A stretch of DNA of 64,000 nt, taken from positions 94,298 to 158,297 of the forward strand of contig CAITOF010000006.1 of the NCBI GenBank assembly GCA_903893945.1. The letters are read 5' to 3'. Under the pieces are notes generated by a model. That model did no database searches. It had not been told where the DNA came from and was given only the letters and a program-made list of their open reading frames with translations. The number at the start of each line of letters is the position of its first letter. The first letter of the stretch is position 1. The DNA comes from an uncultured Oxalobacteraceae bacterium (GTDB taxonomy: Bacteria; Pseudomonadota; Gammaproteobacteria; Burkholderiales; Burkholderiaceae_D). The position numbers and the translations under genes are program-made. Positions 27,125-40,600 of the stretch are shown piece by piece.

Positions 27125-27949
27125 TTATACGCCGCGCAGTAATTCATTGATGCTGGTTTTTGAGCGGGTCTGCGCATCGACACGTTTTACAATAACGGCG
27201 CAGTACAGGCTGTATTTACCATCAGAACTGGGTAGGTTACCAGAAACTACAACGGAACCGGCAGGAATCCGTCCATAACTGACTTCACCTGTGGTTCTGT
27301 CATAAATTTTTGTTGATTGTCCGATATACACACCCATGGAAATCACCGAATTTTCCTCAACGATAACACCTTCAACGACTTCGGAGCGGGCCCCGATAAA
27401 ACAATTATCTTCAATAATGGTCGGGTTGGCCTGCATGGGTTCCAGAACACCGCCGATACCGACGCCGCCCGACAGGTGCACATTCTTGCCAATTTGAGCA
27501 CAGGAACCCACAGTCGCCCAGGTATCGACCATGGCACCTTCGTCCACGTAAGCACCGATATTGACATAGGAAGGCATCAAAACGACATTTTTACCGATAA
27601 AACTGCCACGCCGGGCCACGGCAGGGGGGACCACGCGAAACCCGCCGCGGGCAAAATCGTCTGCGCTGTACTGCGCAAATTTGGTGGGCACCTTGTCATA
27701 AAATTGCATATGATCCCCTGACGGCATCAACCGGTTTTCTTCGAGCCGGAATGACAGCAGTACGGCTTTTTTAACCCACTGATTGACTTCCCACTGACCG
27801 GTGCTGATTTTATTGGCAACACGCAGGGTGCCGGCATCCAGCTGCTGCAGGACGTCAGCAACCGCAATTCTTAATTCGTCCGGGGCGGATTTAGGGGAGA
27901 AATTGGCGCGTTCTTCCCAGGCTTGATCAATAATTTGTTGAAGTGACAT
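27125..27949 (-). CDS. dapD: tetrahydrodipicolinate N-succinyltransferase
   Basis: Transfers a succinyl group from succinyl-CoA to tetrahydrodipicolinate, the first step of the succinylase DAP pathway. The 274 residues have the N-terminal helical part, a left-handed beta-helix of hexapeptide repeats ([36 protein letters not shown] written over residues 125-160) and the end strand typical of DapD trimers. It is the first gene of dapD-pilU-arsC-like-dapE-prmB-yheS. The ribosome-binding site before the ATG is weak. The upstream gap to the CAP-lipoprotein gene (27950-28110) should hold the operon promoter along with a terminator. Confidence 0.97.
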   Translation of the reverse strand: MSLQQIIDQAWEERANFSPKSAPDELRIAVADVLQQLDAGTLRVANKISTGQWEVNQWVKKAVLLSFRLEENRLMPSGDHMQFYDKVPTKFAQYSADDFARGGFRVVPPAVARRGSFIGKNVVLMPSYVNIGAYVDEGAMVDTWATVGSCAQIGKNVHLSGGVGIGGVLEPMQANPTIIEDNCFIGARSEVVEGVIVEENSVISMGVYIGQSTKIYDRTTGEVSYGRIPAGSVVVSGNLPSSDGKYSLYCAVIVKRVDAQTRSKTSINELLRGV

Positions 27950-28027
27950 AGTAAGTAGGGGTGTGATTAAAAAATTAATAATGAGACTGGATTATAACGG
28001 CGATAAGTGAAATAAGTGCAGCGACCG

Positions 28028-28055
28028 AAAAAAATGCCAAGTTTAAACTTGGCAT
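28028..28055 (-). terminator. rho-independent terminator of the CAP-lipoprotein gene
   Basis: A perfect 22-base palindrome at 28034-28055 (arms ATGCCAAG and CTTGGCAT around TTTAAA) is followed on the minus strand by a run of seven T. It lies 55 bases past the stop at 28111 and before dapD, so it insulates the dapD series. Confidence 0.88.
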
Positions 28056-28110
28056 CTGATGTGTGGCGCGCTAACGCGGACCGTCACTGGCTGACCCGTC
28101 GGCCTGGTGG

Positions 28111-29226
28111 CTAGCTACCGGTCGTGAAACTCCACGTTTTGGTTATACCGTTCGTCACTGCGTAAGGTATCAGATAGGTGGTGCCGGTAAAAGTGGCGAT
28201 ATACGTGGTATTGGGCTGAAATGGTTGGCTGCCCACCCAGTACACTTCATTGGCGGCGATGGTCGGTGCGGCCGGTGGTGGTGTCGTCAGGTTGATGGTG
28301 GCAGAGGAATAATCCGTGGTATTCAGATTGGGATCATTTGCCATCGTCCAGGTCGTGCCGGTCAGCGGTGTACAGGGTGGCGTACTGCAGTTGGCCGGTG
28401 TGACTGTAAAGGAGATGGGCGTTATTTTAATCAGCGTCGACATCGTGAAGCTCACGGGTGAGCTCGTGCTGGTCGCGAAATTAAAATTCGGAATGTTGGA
28501 ATATACGGATGGACTTTCCGGTGTCATGCTGAGCGGAATGCCTGTTTTCTGGTCATTCGGATAGACGGCTATAAAATCAGACGCCACCGACTGGCTTGAT
28601 GTCAGCCGCCCGTGGTTGATCCACCAGTGTGTGTTCGCCGTCGCTGCTCCGGACGTGTCCCGTGCCAGACCGACCTGCACAGTTGATTGCGCCATCAGGC
28701 CGCTGCGATGGTAAATGGTATTGACGATTGAATTGAGGAAGTCCTGGCCACTATTGGACAAGGCACTGCCGGCGCCATACAGTTCGCCGACGGCCGCTGA
28801 CGGCACATTTTTTTCCGTGACGGTGTTCTCGAGGAAATAATAACCTTTTGCTATCGCACGTGCACTCGGTGTGATGCCGCTGAAGCCGACGGTGGGCAGA
28901 CCGTTGTAGTCCTGTACTTCAATGTCATTCTGAAAAGGCATGCTGACCTGAGCCGTGTTTGCAATCGAGTAAGCCATATGGGCCTGGGCCGACTGGTCCA
29001 GAAACACATCCTGCTGCCAATAGCCGAGCCCAAGGCTACCCCGGAATGAATTGATTGCATTAAAAGCGGCCCATTCTTCGGTACCCACCACGTAGGTTGA
29101 ATTGCCGATGCTGGTCTGGAGATTGCCGGCAAGTACAATATTGGAGGGAATCGTGTTGGAAGAGCCACCGCATGAAGCTAACAGGAATGCTGTAATAGTA
29201 ATGCCGACAAGTGCTGATTTTTTCAT
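28111..29226 (-). CDS. lipoprotein with a CAP/SCP-like domain
   Basis: Predicted outer-envelope lipoprotein. I start at 29226 (MKKSALVGITITAFLLASCGGSS), where an AAGG ribosome-binding site and a perfect lipobox LLASC agree; an upstream in-frame start adds a non-signal-like N-terminus. The mature protein of about 350 residues opens with a CAP-like core: EWAAFNAINSFRGSLGLGYWQQDVFLDQSAQAHMAYSIAN, and later IVNTIYHRSGLM. CAP proteins bind sterols or cell-wall material, or act as poorly understood proteases. After about residue 240 comes a Ser/Thr/Pro-rich region and a beta-sandwich-like end (TYIATFTGTTYLIPYAVTNGITKTWSFTTGS). The stop is TAG. The gene is monocistronic. Confidence 0.8.
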   Translation of the reverse strand: MKKSALVGITITAFLLASCGGSSNTIPSNIVLAGNLQTSIGNSTYVVGTEEWAAFNAINSFRGSLGLGYWQQDVFLDQSAQAHMAYSIANTAQVSMPFQNDIEVQDYNGLPTVGFSGITPSARAIAKGYYFLENTVTEKNVPSAAVGELYGAGSALSNSGQDFLNSIVNTIYHRSGLMAQSTVQVGLARDTSGAATANTHWWINHGRLTSSQSVASDFIAVYPNDQKTGIPLSMTPESPSVYSNIPNFNFATSTSSPVSFTMSTLIKITPISFTVTPANCSTPPCTPLTGTTWTMANDPNLNTTDYSSATINLTTPPPAAPTIAANEVYWVGSQPFQPNTTYIATFTGTTYLIPYAVTNGITKTWSFTTGS

Positions 29227-29619
29227 GAATACCTTAACTGTTTTTCTGAATACTTCATTAATTCTTTCGTGCGCTAATATAAACCAACTCGCCTGTTTAT
29301 GCACCAGTTAAAGGTGACGTAGTGGCAACTGATTGGTAACAGACTATTAAATCTGCCTGATGCAGGAATAAAATCATTAACGAACAGACGTTGGACTGAT
29401 AATCAAATGGCATTAAAGCGGAAAAAAAGAGGCAAATAAGGGGTCCTGTCCGCTGATCGGATCACTGCAAAAAATCGACACAAAAATTCCCAAAATTTCA
29501 GTAACGCCAATTTGAGGTGCTATTATATGCGGTGCTTTGAAGTGCCGTCATCTTCATAAAATTGTTTAAAACCCTATTTGCCACCAATTTGTGGCTAACT
29601 ACCATTAAATTCATTTATT
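29227..29619. other. divergent intergenic region upstream of smc and the CAP lipoprotein
   Basis: These 393 bases separate the two divergent genes and should hold both promoters. The stretch is A/T-rich with several poly-A runs. A TATTAT at 29521-29526 is a possible -10 for smc but has no good -35 partner. No RNA gene or repeat is evident. Confidence 0.5.
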
Positions 29620-32600
29620 GTGCGATTAACATCCATTAAATTATCTGGGTTCAAATCTTTTGTAGAGCTCACTCATTTTCATGTTCCCGGTCAGCTGGTG
29701 GGCGTCGTGGGTCCGAATGGTTGTGGAAAATCCAACATCATCGATGCGGTCCGTTGGGTTCTGGGTGAATCGAAGGCTTCTGAATTGCGCGGTGAGTCGA
29801 TGCAGGACGTGATTTTTAACGGCTCGACCAACCGGAAGCCGGCCGGACGCGCCTCGGTTGAACTGGTATTCGACAACAGTCTGGGAAAAGCCGCCGGACA
29901 GTGGGGTCAATACGCTGAAATTTCGGTCAAGCGTACCTTAACCCGCGATGGCACTTCGACTTACTATATCAATAATCAGGCAGTGCGGCGTCGGGATATT
30001 CAGGATATCTTCCTGGGCACCGGGCTGGGTCCGCGTGCCTATGCAATCATTGGTCAGGGGATGATTTCCCGGATCATCGAAGCACGCCCGGAAGAATTGC
30101 GCATCTTCCTCGAAGAGGCGGCCGGCGTATCGCGTTACAAGGAACGCCGTCGCGAAACCGAGAACCGGATTCACAGCACAAACGAGAATCTGGTGCGCGT
30201 TGAAGACATTCTGCGTGAATTGAACATTAATCTGGACAAGCTGGAGTCGCAGGCAGTCGTCGCGAACAAATTTCGTTCGTTACAGGCCGATCAGGAAGAA
30301 AAACAGAAGTTGCTCTGGATGCTGAGAAAAAAGGAAGCCGCGACAGAACAGGAAAAATATTTTCGTGACATCGAACAGGCGCAGCTTGCACTCGAAGAAA
30401 GCACGGCAAAATTGCGCCATGTCGAACTGGAGCTCGAACAGATGCGGCAAACGCACTATAGCGTTGGTGACAAAATGCATCAGGCTCAGGGACACCTGTA
30501 CCAGACCAATTCGGAAATTGGCAGCCTCGAGGCGCAGATCCGGTTTGTCATTGAAGCGCGCAATCGCCTGCAGACCCAGCTCAGTGTTCTGAAAGCGCAA
30601 CGCGAACAGTGGCAGCGTCAGGAACAGGAGCAGCAGAACGAATTGGCCGAAGCGGAGATCGAGATTGAAGAACTGGCTGCAAAAAGCGAAGAAGCCAGAC
30701 AGGCCGCCGAGCTGCATGCGCAACAGCTTCCCGCGCTCGAGGAAGCCTGGCGTGCCGGGCAACAGACCAGCGCTGATGAACGCGCAAAAATCATGCAGAT
30801 GTAGCAGCAGATTGAATTGGAGTCCGCGCACCAGCGTAACGCCAATAATGTATTGAATGGTCTGGTACTGCGCCGTGAACGATTGCAACTGGAAAAGAGC
30901 GGGCTGCAATTGCCCGATCAGACTCACCTGACCCATCTGTCACAGCAACTCGACGAGAAAAAGATGGAGCTTGAACAGGCGCAGATGCAGCTCGATGAGG
31001 TGCAGACACAGCAACCGCAGCTCGATGAGGCACGTAAGAAAGCGCAGCTGGCCGTGCAGACCGAATCGGCTACCGGCGCCCAGCTCGATGCGCGTCTGGC
31101 GGCACTGACCCAATTGCAGGCCAATGTGCAGAACGAAGGCAAGGTTCAGCCCTGGCTGGCAAAACATGAATTGACGAATTTGCCGCGCTTGTGGCAGAAA
31201 TTGACTATTAAAGCGGGCTGGGAAACCGCACTGGAAGCGGTGCTGCGTGAGCGGACACAGGCGCTGGAAGTGTCCAGTCTTGACTGGTCCAAAGCATTTT
31301 TTGGTGATGCGCCACCCGCCAAGCTGGCTTTCTATTCGTCGCAGGCAGCGGCCGGGGCGTCCGGCTCTGACAGCGCACTATCGGCTGATTTTCCGAGCTT
31401 GCTGTCATTTATTCAGCTCAACGATGCCCACCTGCGCGCGGTATTGCAGGATTGGTTGCAGCATGTCTATGTGGCTGAGGATGCAGCAGGCGCTTTGGCC
31501 CAGCGCAACAAGCTGCCGGCCGGCGGCAGTTTTGTAACCCGGCAGGGGCATCTGATATCAAAGGCCAGCGTGCGGTTTTATGCCTCGGATTCGGAACAGG
31601 ACGGGATGCTGGCACGTGCACATGAAATTGAGCATTTGCAAAAGCAGACGCGCGCCCAGCAGTTGCTGTCGGAGCAGTCGCGCAACGATGCAGTTCGTGC
31701 AGAGGCGGCCTATACCGAGGCGACCCGCCGTCTGCAGGAGCTGCGCCAGACGGTCCAGAGTCTGACACAGCAGGTTCACGGTCTGCAGATCGATGTGATG
31801 AAGTTATCCGAAGTGCAGTCACGGTTTAACCAGCGCAGCGTGCAGATTGAATCTGATCTGGCCGAAATCAGTGCGCAGGAGCAGCAGCAGCAGCAGCTCA
31901 AGTCGGAGTCCGAACAGAAGTTTGAAGAACTGGACGTGACGCTGGCAGAGCAGCAGGAAAAATTCGAAGAATGGCAGACCCGTTATCTGGAGCAGGAACA
32001 GCAGTTAAATCTGGCCCGTGCCCGAGTGCGCGATCTTGAACTGGCGGCCCAGCAGGCTGTGTTTTCCGAGCGTACTCACCAGCAGAAGGTCGAAGAGCTG
32101 AAGCGCACCATCAGCACGGCCGGCGTGCAGGCGCAGCAGGTTTTCGAGTCCATGCAGCAGGGCGTGCTGGAACTGGAAAGCATGGACGACCAGACAGCCC
32201 AGGCCGGTTTGCAGGAATTGCTGGCAAAACGCAGTGAACAGGAACGTGCTTTGTCGGATGCGCGTCATGAGCTGGATCAGCTGACCCAGCAGTTGCGCCA
32301 GTGCGAAGACGCAAAAAATCAGTCCGAGCGCAGTCTGCAGCCACAGCGCGACAGAATTATGGAGCTACAGCTCAAGGAACAGGCGGCCCGGTTGAATCAG
32401 GAACAGTATGCGCAGGCGTTAGCCGATGCCGGCATGACAGGCGAGCAGCTCGCCGAGCTGGCCCAGAAGCTTACGGACGACCTGAAGCCCTCGTATCTGC
32501 AGGGAGAAGTGACCCGACTGGGCAACGCAGTGATTGCTTTGGGCGCGGTCAATCTTGCCGCACTCGATGAACTGGAACAGGCAAAGGAACGCAAGCAATT

Positions 32601-33173
32601 CCTCGATGCACAGTTTGCCGATCTGACTGAAGCCATCCAGACACTGCAGGACGCCATACACAAGATCGATATTGAAACCCGTGAACTTCTGCAGGAAACC
32701 TTCGACAAAGTGAATCTGCATTTTGCCGAATTATTCCCCATCCTGTTTGGCGGCGGAAATGCCAAACTGGTCATGACGGGCGATGAAATACTGGATTCCG
32801 GTGTTCAGGTCATGGCGCAGCCGCCGGGCAAGAAGAATGCGACCATACATTTACTGTCTGGCGGTGAAAAGGCACTGACCGCCACCGCACTGGTGTTTTC
32901 CATGTTCCAGTTGAACCCGGCGCCTTTCTGCCTGCTCGACGAGGTCGATGCACCGCTGGATGACTCCAATACCGAACGGTTCTGCACCATGGTGAAAAAA
33001 ATGTCCTCGAACACGCAGTTCCTGTTCATTTCGCATAACAAGATTGCCATGGAGATGGCGCAGCAGCTGATCGGGGTGACCATGCAGGAACAGGGCGTTT
33101 CACGAATTGTTGCAGTCGACATGGAATCGGCGCACAAGATCGCCAGCGAATTTTCAACCGAGGCACAGGCAGC

Positions 33174-33177
<4 letters not shown>
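29620..33177 (+). pseudogene. smc: chromosome segregation ATPase SMC interrupted by an in-frame TAG
   Basis: SMC organises and segregates the chromosome as a ring with ScpA/ScpB. Read through, the frame codes for about 1,185 residues, a normal length. Residues 1-170 form the N-terminal head with Walker A GPNGCGKSN; a long coiled coil, a hinge and a second coil follow; the C-terminal head has the signature LLSGGEKALTATAL and Walker B FCLLDEVDAPLDDSN. At 30802-30804 the frame contains TAG (codon 395) in the first coiled-coil arm, in Met-Gln-Met-stop-Gln-Gln-Ile. The frame is unbroken on both sides, so one C-to-T change from CAG explains it. The first 394 residues alone lack hinge and Walker B. 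The next possible start, a TTG at 30817, has no ribosome-binding site. The gene begins with GTG and overlaps zipA by 4 bases. A sequencing error, nonsense suppression or a real mutation all remain possible. Confidence 0.9.
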
Positions 33178-36411
<3,234 letters not shown>

Positions 36412-36449
36412 CATAATTCATCCTGAATTACATTGAAAGGGAGCCTGGA

Positions 36450-37328
36450 ATGGCCAAAATTACCAAAGCTGTATTTCCCGTTGCCGGCTTGGGAAGCCGT
36501 TTTTTGCCCGCCACCAAAGCGCAACCGAAAGAGATGCTGACTGTCGTGGATAAACCCTTGATTCAATACGCTGTCGAAGAAGCCGTGGCCGCCGGCATTA
36601 CCGAACTGATTTTCATTACAGGACGCAATAAACGCGCTATTGAGGATCATTTTGACACCGCTTATGAACTGGAAGCGGAACTGGCTGCGTCAAACAAGAC
36701 CGCACTGCTGGAGTCGGTACGTAATGTCATCCCCAAATCAGTAAGCTGTATTTACATACGTCAACCGGCGGCTCTGGGATTGGGTCATGCGGTACTGTGC
36801 GCAAAACCGGTGGTTGGTGACAGCCCGTTTGTGGTGATACTGGCCGACGATTTCATGCTCGCCGCACCAGGGCAACCCAATACCACGGAACAGATGGTTA
36901 AACTGTTTGAAACCGAACACGCGAGCATGGTGGCGGTGCAGGATGTGCCGCGCGAACAGACCCGCCAATATGGCATTGTCAGTGGAACGCCGTATAAGGA
37001 ACGGCTGGAACGCATGTCGGCTATTGTTGAAAAGCCATCCCCGAGTGAAGCACTGTCGACGCTGGCGGTGGTAGGTCGGTATGTGCTGGATGGAAAAATT
37101 TTTTCGTATCTCGAAAAAATCGGTAAAGGGTCCGGCGGCGAAATTCAGTTGACCGATGCAATTGCCGCGATGATGAGGGACCATCCGTATCTGGCGTATC
37201 GATTTGATTCAACCCGCTACGATTGTGGCAGCAAGCTGGGTTATCTGAAAGCATCGGTTGTTCTGGGCATGCAACATCAGGAAATCGGTACCGAATTTTC
37301 CAGCTATTTGAGAACCTTGCAAAATTAA
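36450..37328 (+). CDS. galU: UTP-glucose-1-phosphate uridylyltransferase
   Basis: Makes UDP-glucose for lipopolysaccharide, capsule and trehalose. The 292 residues carry the nucleotidyltransferase start [22 protein letters not shown], the [11 protein letters not shown] block, [10 protein letters not shown] with the metal Asp, [10 protein letters not shown] and [16 protein letters not shown] good GGGAG ribosome-binding site precedes the ATG. It follows ligA by 38 bases and is probably co-transcribed with it. Confidence 0.97.
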   Translation: MAKITKAVFPVAGLGSRFLPATKAQPKEMLTVVDKPLIQYAVEEAVAAGITELIFITGRNKRAIEDHFDTAYELEAELAASNKTALLESVRNVIPKSVSCIYIRQPAALGLGHAVLCAKPVVGDSPFVVILADDFMLAAPGQPNTTEQMVKLFETEHASMVAVQDVPREQTRQYGIVSGTPYKERLERMSAIVEKPSPSEALSTLAVVGRYVLDGKIFSYLEKIGKGSGGEIQLTDAIAAMMRDHPYLAYRFDSTRYDCGSKLGYLKASVVLGMQHQEIGTEFSSYLRTLQN

Positions 37329-37677
37329 CTCCACTTTTTTGTGGGTCGCGGATTTGACCCAGCTTGCCTGGCTGTGCGGTAAGCGGGCCCATGTATTGTC
37401 ATTCATGGTAGCCATTTTAACCATTTTCTGATGTGAAAGTCCGATAAACATCCATATAATTAATATTCTGATAAGAATAGTCCAGGTCGACGTGAATGGG
37501 CGGATTTTTCGCCCCATTTCGCCCCATTCCCCGCCTGACCAAAATGCTTCTATTTAATTAACACTTAAATACCCCTCTTTTCGAGCAATGGTCATTGCAT
37601 GAAATGTTGATAATCCAGACTATAAGGCAAAAATAGTCAGGTGCTGCCTTTATTGCTAAACAGGGTGGGAGCAAACT
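37329..37677 (+). other. intergenic region upstream of the giant coiled-coil gene
   Basis: This 349-base gap contains a TATAAT at 37455-37460 without a convincing -35, and a short repeated CGCCCCATT within 37508-37530. A galU terminator is not obvious. It presumably holds the promoter of the gene at 37678. I see no small gene in it. Confidence 0.5.
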
Positions 37678-40600
37678 ATGGATACCGAGCATTCGAAGAT
37701 CGACGACGATGAGGAATCTCACGAAAACAGCCATAACGCAGAACGCGTCATGGATCTGAAATCGATTCGTGCCGCCATTTCCCGCGTTGAAGCCGAAGCC
37801 AGAGCCACCGTGGCCGCCGAAAGTCGCGCCTTCGCTCAGGCGCGCGCGCGCGCCGTCGCAGAAGACCGGGCTGAACTCGATAACCAGGCCTTGCTGGAAG
37901 CAGAGCAGGTACTGGAATTGGAGGAACAGGCCAAATTAGCCAGTAAATCCCGTTTGCAGGCAGAACAGCAGGCCCGGCTTGCGCAGCAAATGCGTCTGGT
38001 CGCCACCCAGAATGAATTGCAGGCCATAGAAGCACGCGTCAAAGTCGACGCGGAAGCGGCACAGGCGTCCAAACAACGCCAGGAAATGGAAAAAGAGGCC
38101 AAACAAAAAGCAATAGAACAGATTAATCTGGAAAAATCGCTGACTGAATATGCCCGACAGGCAGGTGAAAAATTCAAGAATCAGGCTGATCTGGCTCGCG
38201 AACAGTTCGCTTTGCTGTCCGAAACCGAGCACGCCGCCAAACAGGAAGCGATCGCGCGCGCCTTGTCGGAATCAAAATTGCTGGAATTGGCGAAAACCGG
38301 CCAAAAGCTGGAAAGCACTGAAAAAAATCGCGTTGAAGCATTGGTTGAAACGCAGGAAAAATTGCTTGCACTGCGTGCCGAACGTGAAATGTCGCAATCA
38401 GCCGCACTGAAACTCAGCCTGGAAAATGCATCCACAGAAGTGTGGGCACTGGAACAGGCAAAAGCGCGCGCCAATGCCCTGAAAGAACAACAGGAAATTT
38501 ACAAAACCCGCCGGGAATCCGAGCAGGCCGCGACCCTGCTGATCGAGGAGCGGATTAAAGCAGAATATGACATGCAATTGGCGGCAGAACGGCGCTTGCA
38601 GGCCGAAAAGGAAGCGGCCACCACCGCACAGGCCAGAAAGTTGGCCGAGCACAAACTGACATCGATTGCTGAACAGCGCATTGCCACAGAAAAAAAATTA
38701 TTGGAACAGGCCTGGCAACAGGTCGAGCAGGAACAAAAAGCGGAACAGGCTGCGCGACAAAGGCAGCTCTATGAAGCAGAAACCATAGAAAAAGCACGCT
38801 TGCGTGAAGAAGCCGAGCAACAGGCCGCACAACTGGCGTACGACCAATCACAAAGTGAAGCCCGCGCCAAAGAATTAGCCGAACAGCGCCTGCAGCTGGC
38901 ACAGGAAGCCGCGCTGGCGGCCAAAGCACAGGTGTATGCTGAACAGGTGCAACAGGCTGCGCAGGCCGAACAGACACGTCTTCAACGCGAAAACAGTCAG
39001 GTCAAAGAGCAACAGGCCGAACAGACCAAACAGTTGGTTGCCATTGAACGTCAGCAGGTCGAGGCGATGAAAAAGGCCGCGGAACAGGCCGAACTGCAAC
39101 GGCAGAACAAGCAGCGCCTGCTGGAAAAAGAAGAACAGCAGGCGGCAACGCTGGCAGCACAGAACCAGGTTCTGCAAATGCAGGAACAGGCGATGATAGC
39201 AGCGCATTCCATCCATGCCGTTCAATATCGTGCCGCAAAAATAATCACGCAGGAACACGTTGCGCTCAGTGTATTGAAACATCGGGAGGCGCAAGCACTG
39301 GTTGAGCAGAGCCAGAAGTCGGTACTGCTGGCTGAGCTGCAGCGTCAGCGGGTTCAAAAAGAGCAGAATACCCTGTTACTGTTACAGGACAAAGCCAGGG
39401 CAGAGCAGAAACGGCAACAATCGGCCGACGCTGTGGCCATCGCCACTGAACAGAAAATTGCTGAAGAATTGCGGTTGCATGATTTGAACCAGCAACGCTG
39501 TCTGGCCGAGCAGGAACACCACGACGCGTTGCGCGAACAGACTGAAGAACAGCAGAAAATCGTGTTGGCCAGACAGGCGCAAGCCAAATCCGAGCAATAT
39601 CAGCTGGCCCAGTTGCAATTGCAGACTCAGGCCGAGCGCATGAAGGCCGCTGCTGCATTGGAGCAAACCAGGCAGAGCGTCAAATTATCCAAAATCAAAT
39701 TGCAACAGGCCCAGGCTGAACAGCAGGCCGCACAGGCGCTGGCCGGGAAATGCCAGGCTGAACAACAGTTAAACGAACAGATTCAGTTAAAAAGGGCTGC
39801 GGAGTTAAAGCGGGCCGGCGAGCTGCAACAATTGACGGAGCAGGAAAAGGCGACTTACCAGGCGATTCTGGAAGCGACACGATTGAACAATGAACGGCTG
39901 CTGGCAGCCACCGCGCAATTGGAACTGCGCAAAAAGGCCTTATTTGTTGCGCAGTTAAACCACAAGACCGCAGTCGATCTGCTCGCCAAGGAACAGGAAA
40001 ACCTGATACTCGAGCAGCAGGAAAAGCACGCGATTGAACAAAAACTGGCGGCACAGAAAGAACACCAGAAGTGGGTGGCATTGCGGCTGGAACAGGAACA
40101 GAAAAGCAGCGAGCTGGCGCAACAGAGTTGTCAGGAAGAACAAGCCGCAAATCGTGTTGCCACACAGGTGAATGACCAGAAATTGGCGCTATTGCGCCAG
40201 AATGAGCAATTGCGTAAATCACACCAGCAACAACTTGAGCTGTTGCAGCGCAAGACCGATGAGGCCAAACAACTGGCCCTGCAGGCACTGAAGCGCAATG
40301 AATCGGAACAGGCGCTAATAGTTAAAATGAACCAGGCACAAGCGTTGATTGATCAGCGTATTGCAGCCAATAAAGCACTTGAACAAACCAGGGATCAACG
40401 TATTGAGGAAGAAAAGCAGGCAATCCTGCTGGTGGAACAGCGCGTGCAGGCCGAAAAGGAGCTGCTTGCACTGAATCAGCAGCGCAACCGTGCTGAGCAG
40501 GAAGCCAGGCAGCAATTGGAAGCCCAGCACGCTGAACAGCAAACCCGGATCGCCCATATTGAAAAGCTGCATCGCATCAATATGCGTCTGGCACAACGTT

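Noticed and set aside
30802..30804. TAG in smc as pyrrolysine or another recoded amino acid
   Set aside because: Other genes in the window end normally at TAG (holB, CAP lipoprotein), and no recoding element is visible around the site.
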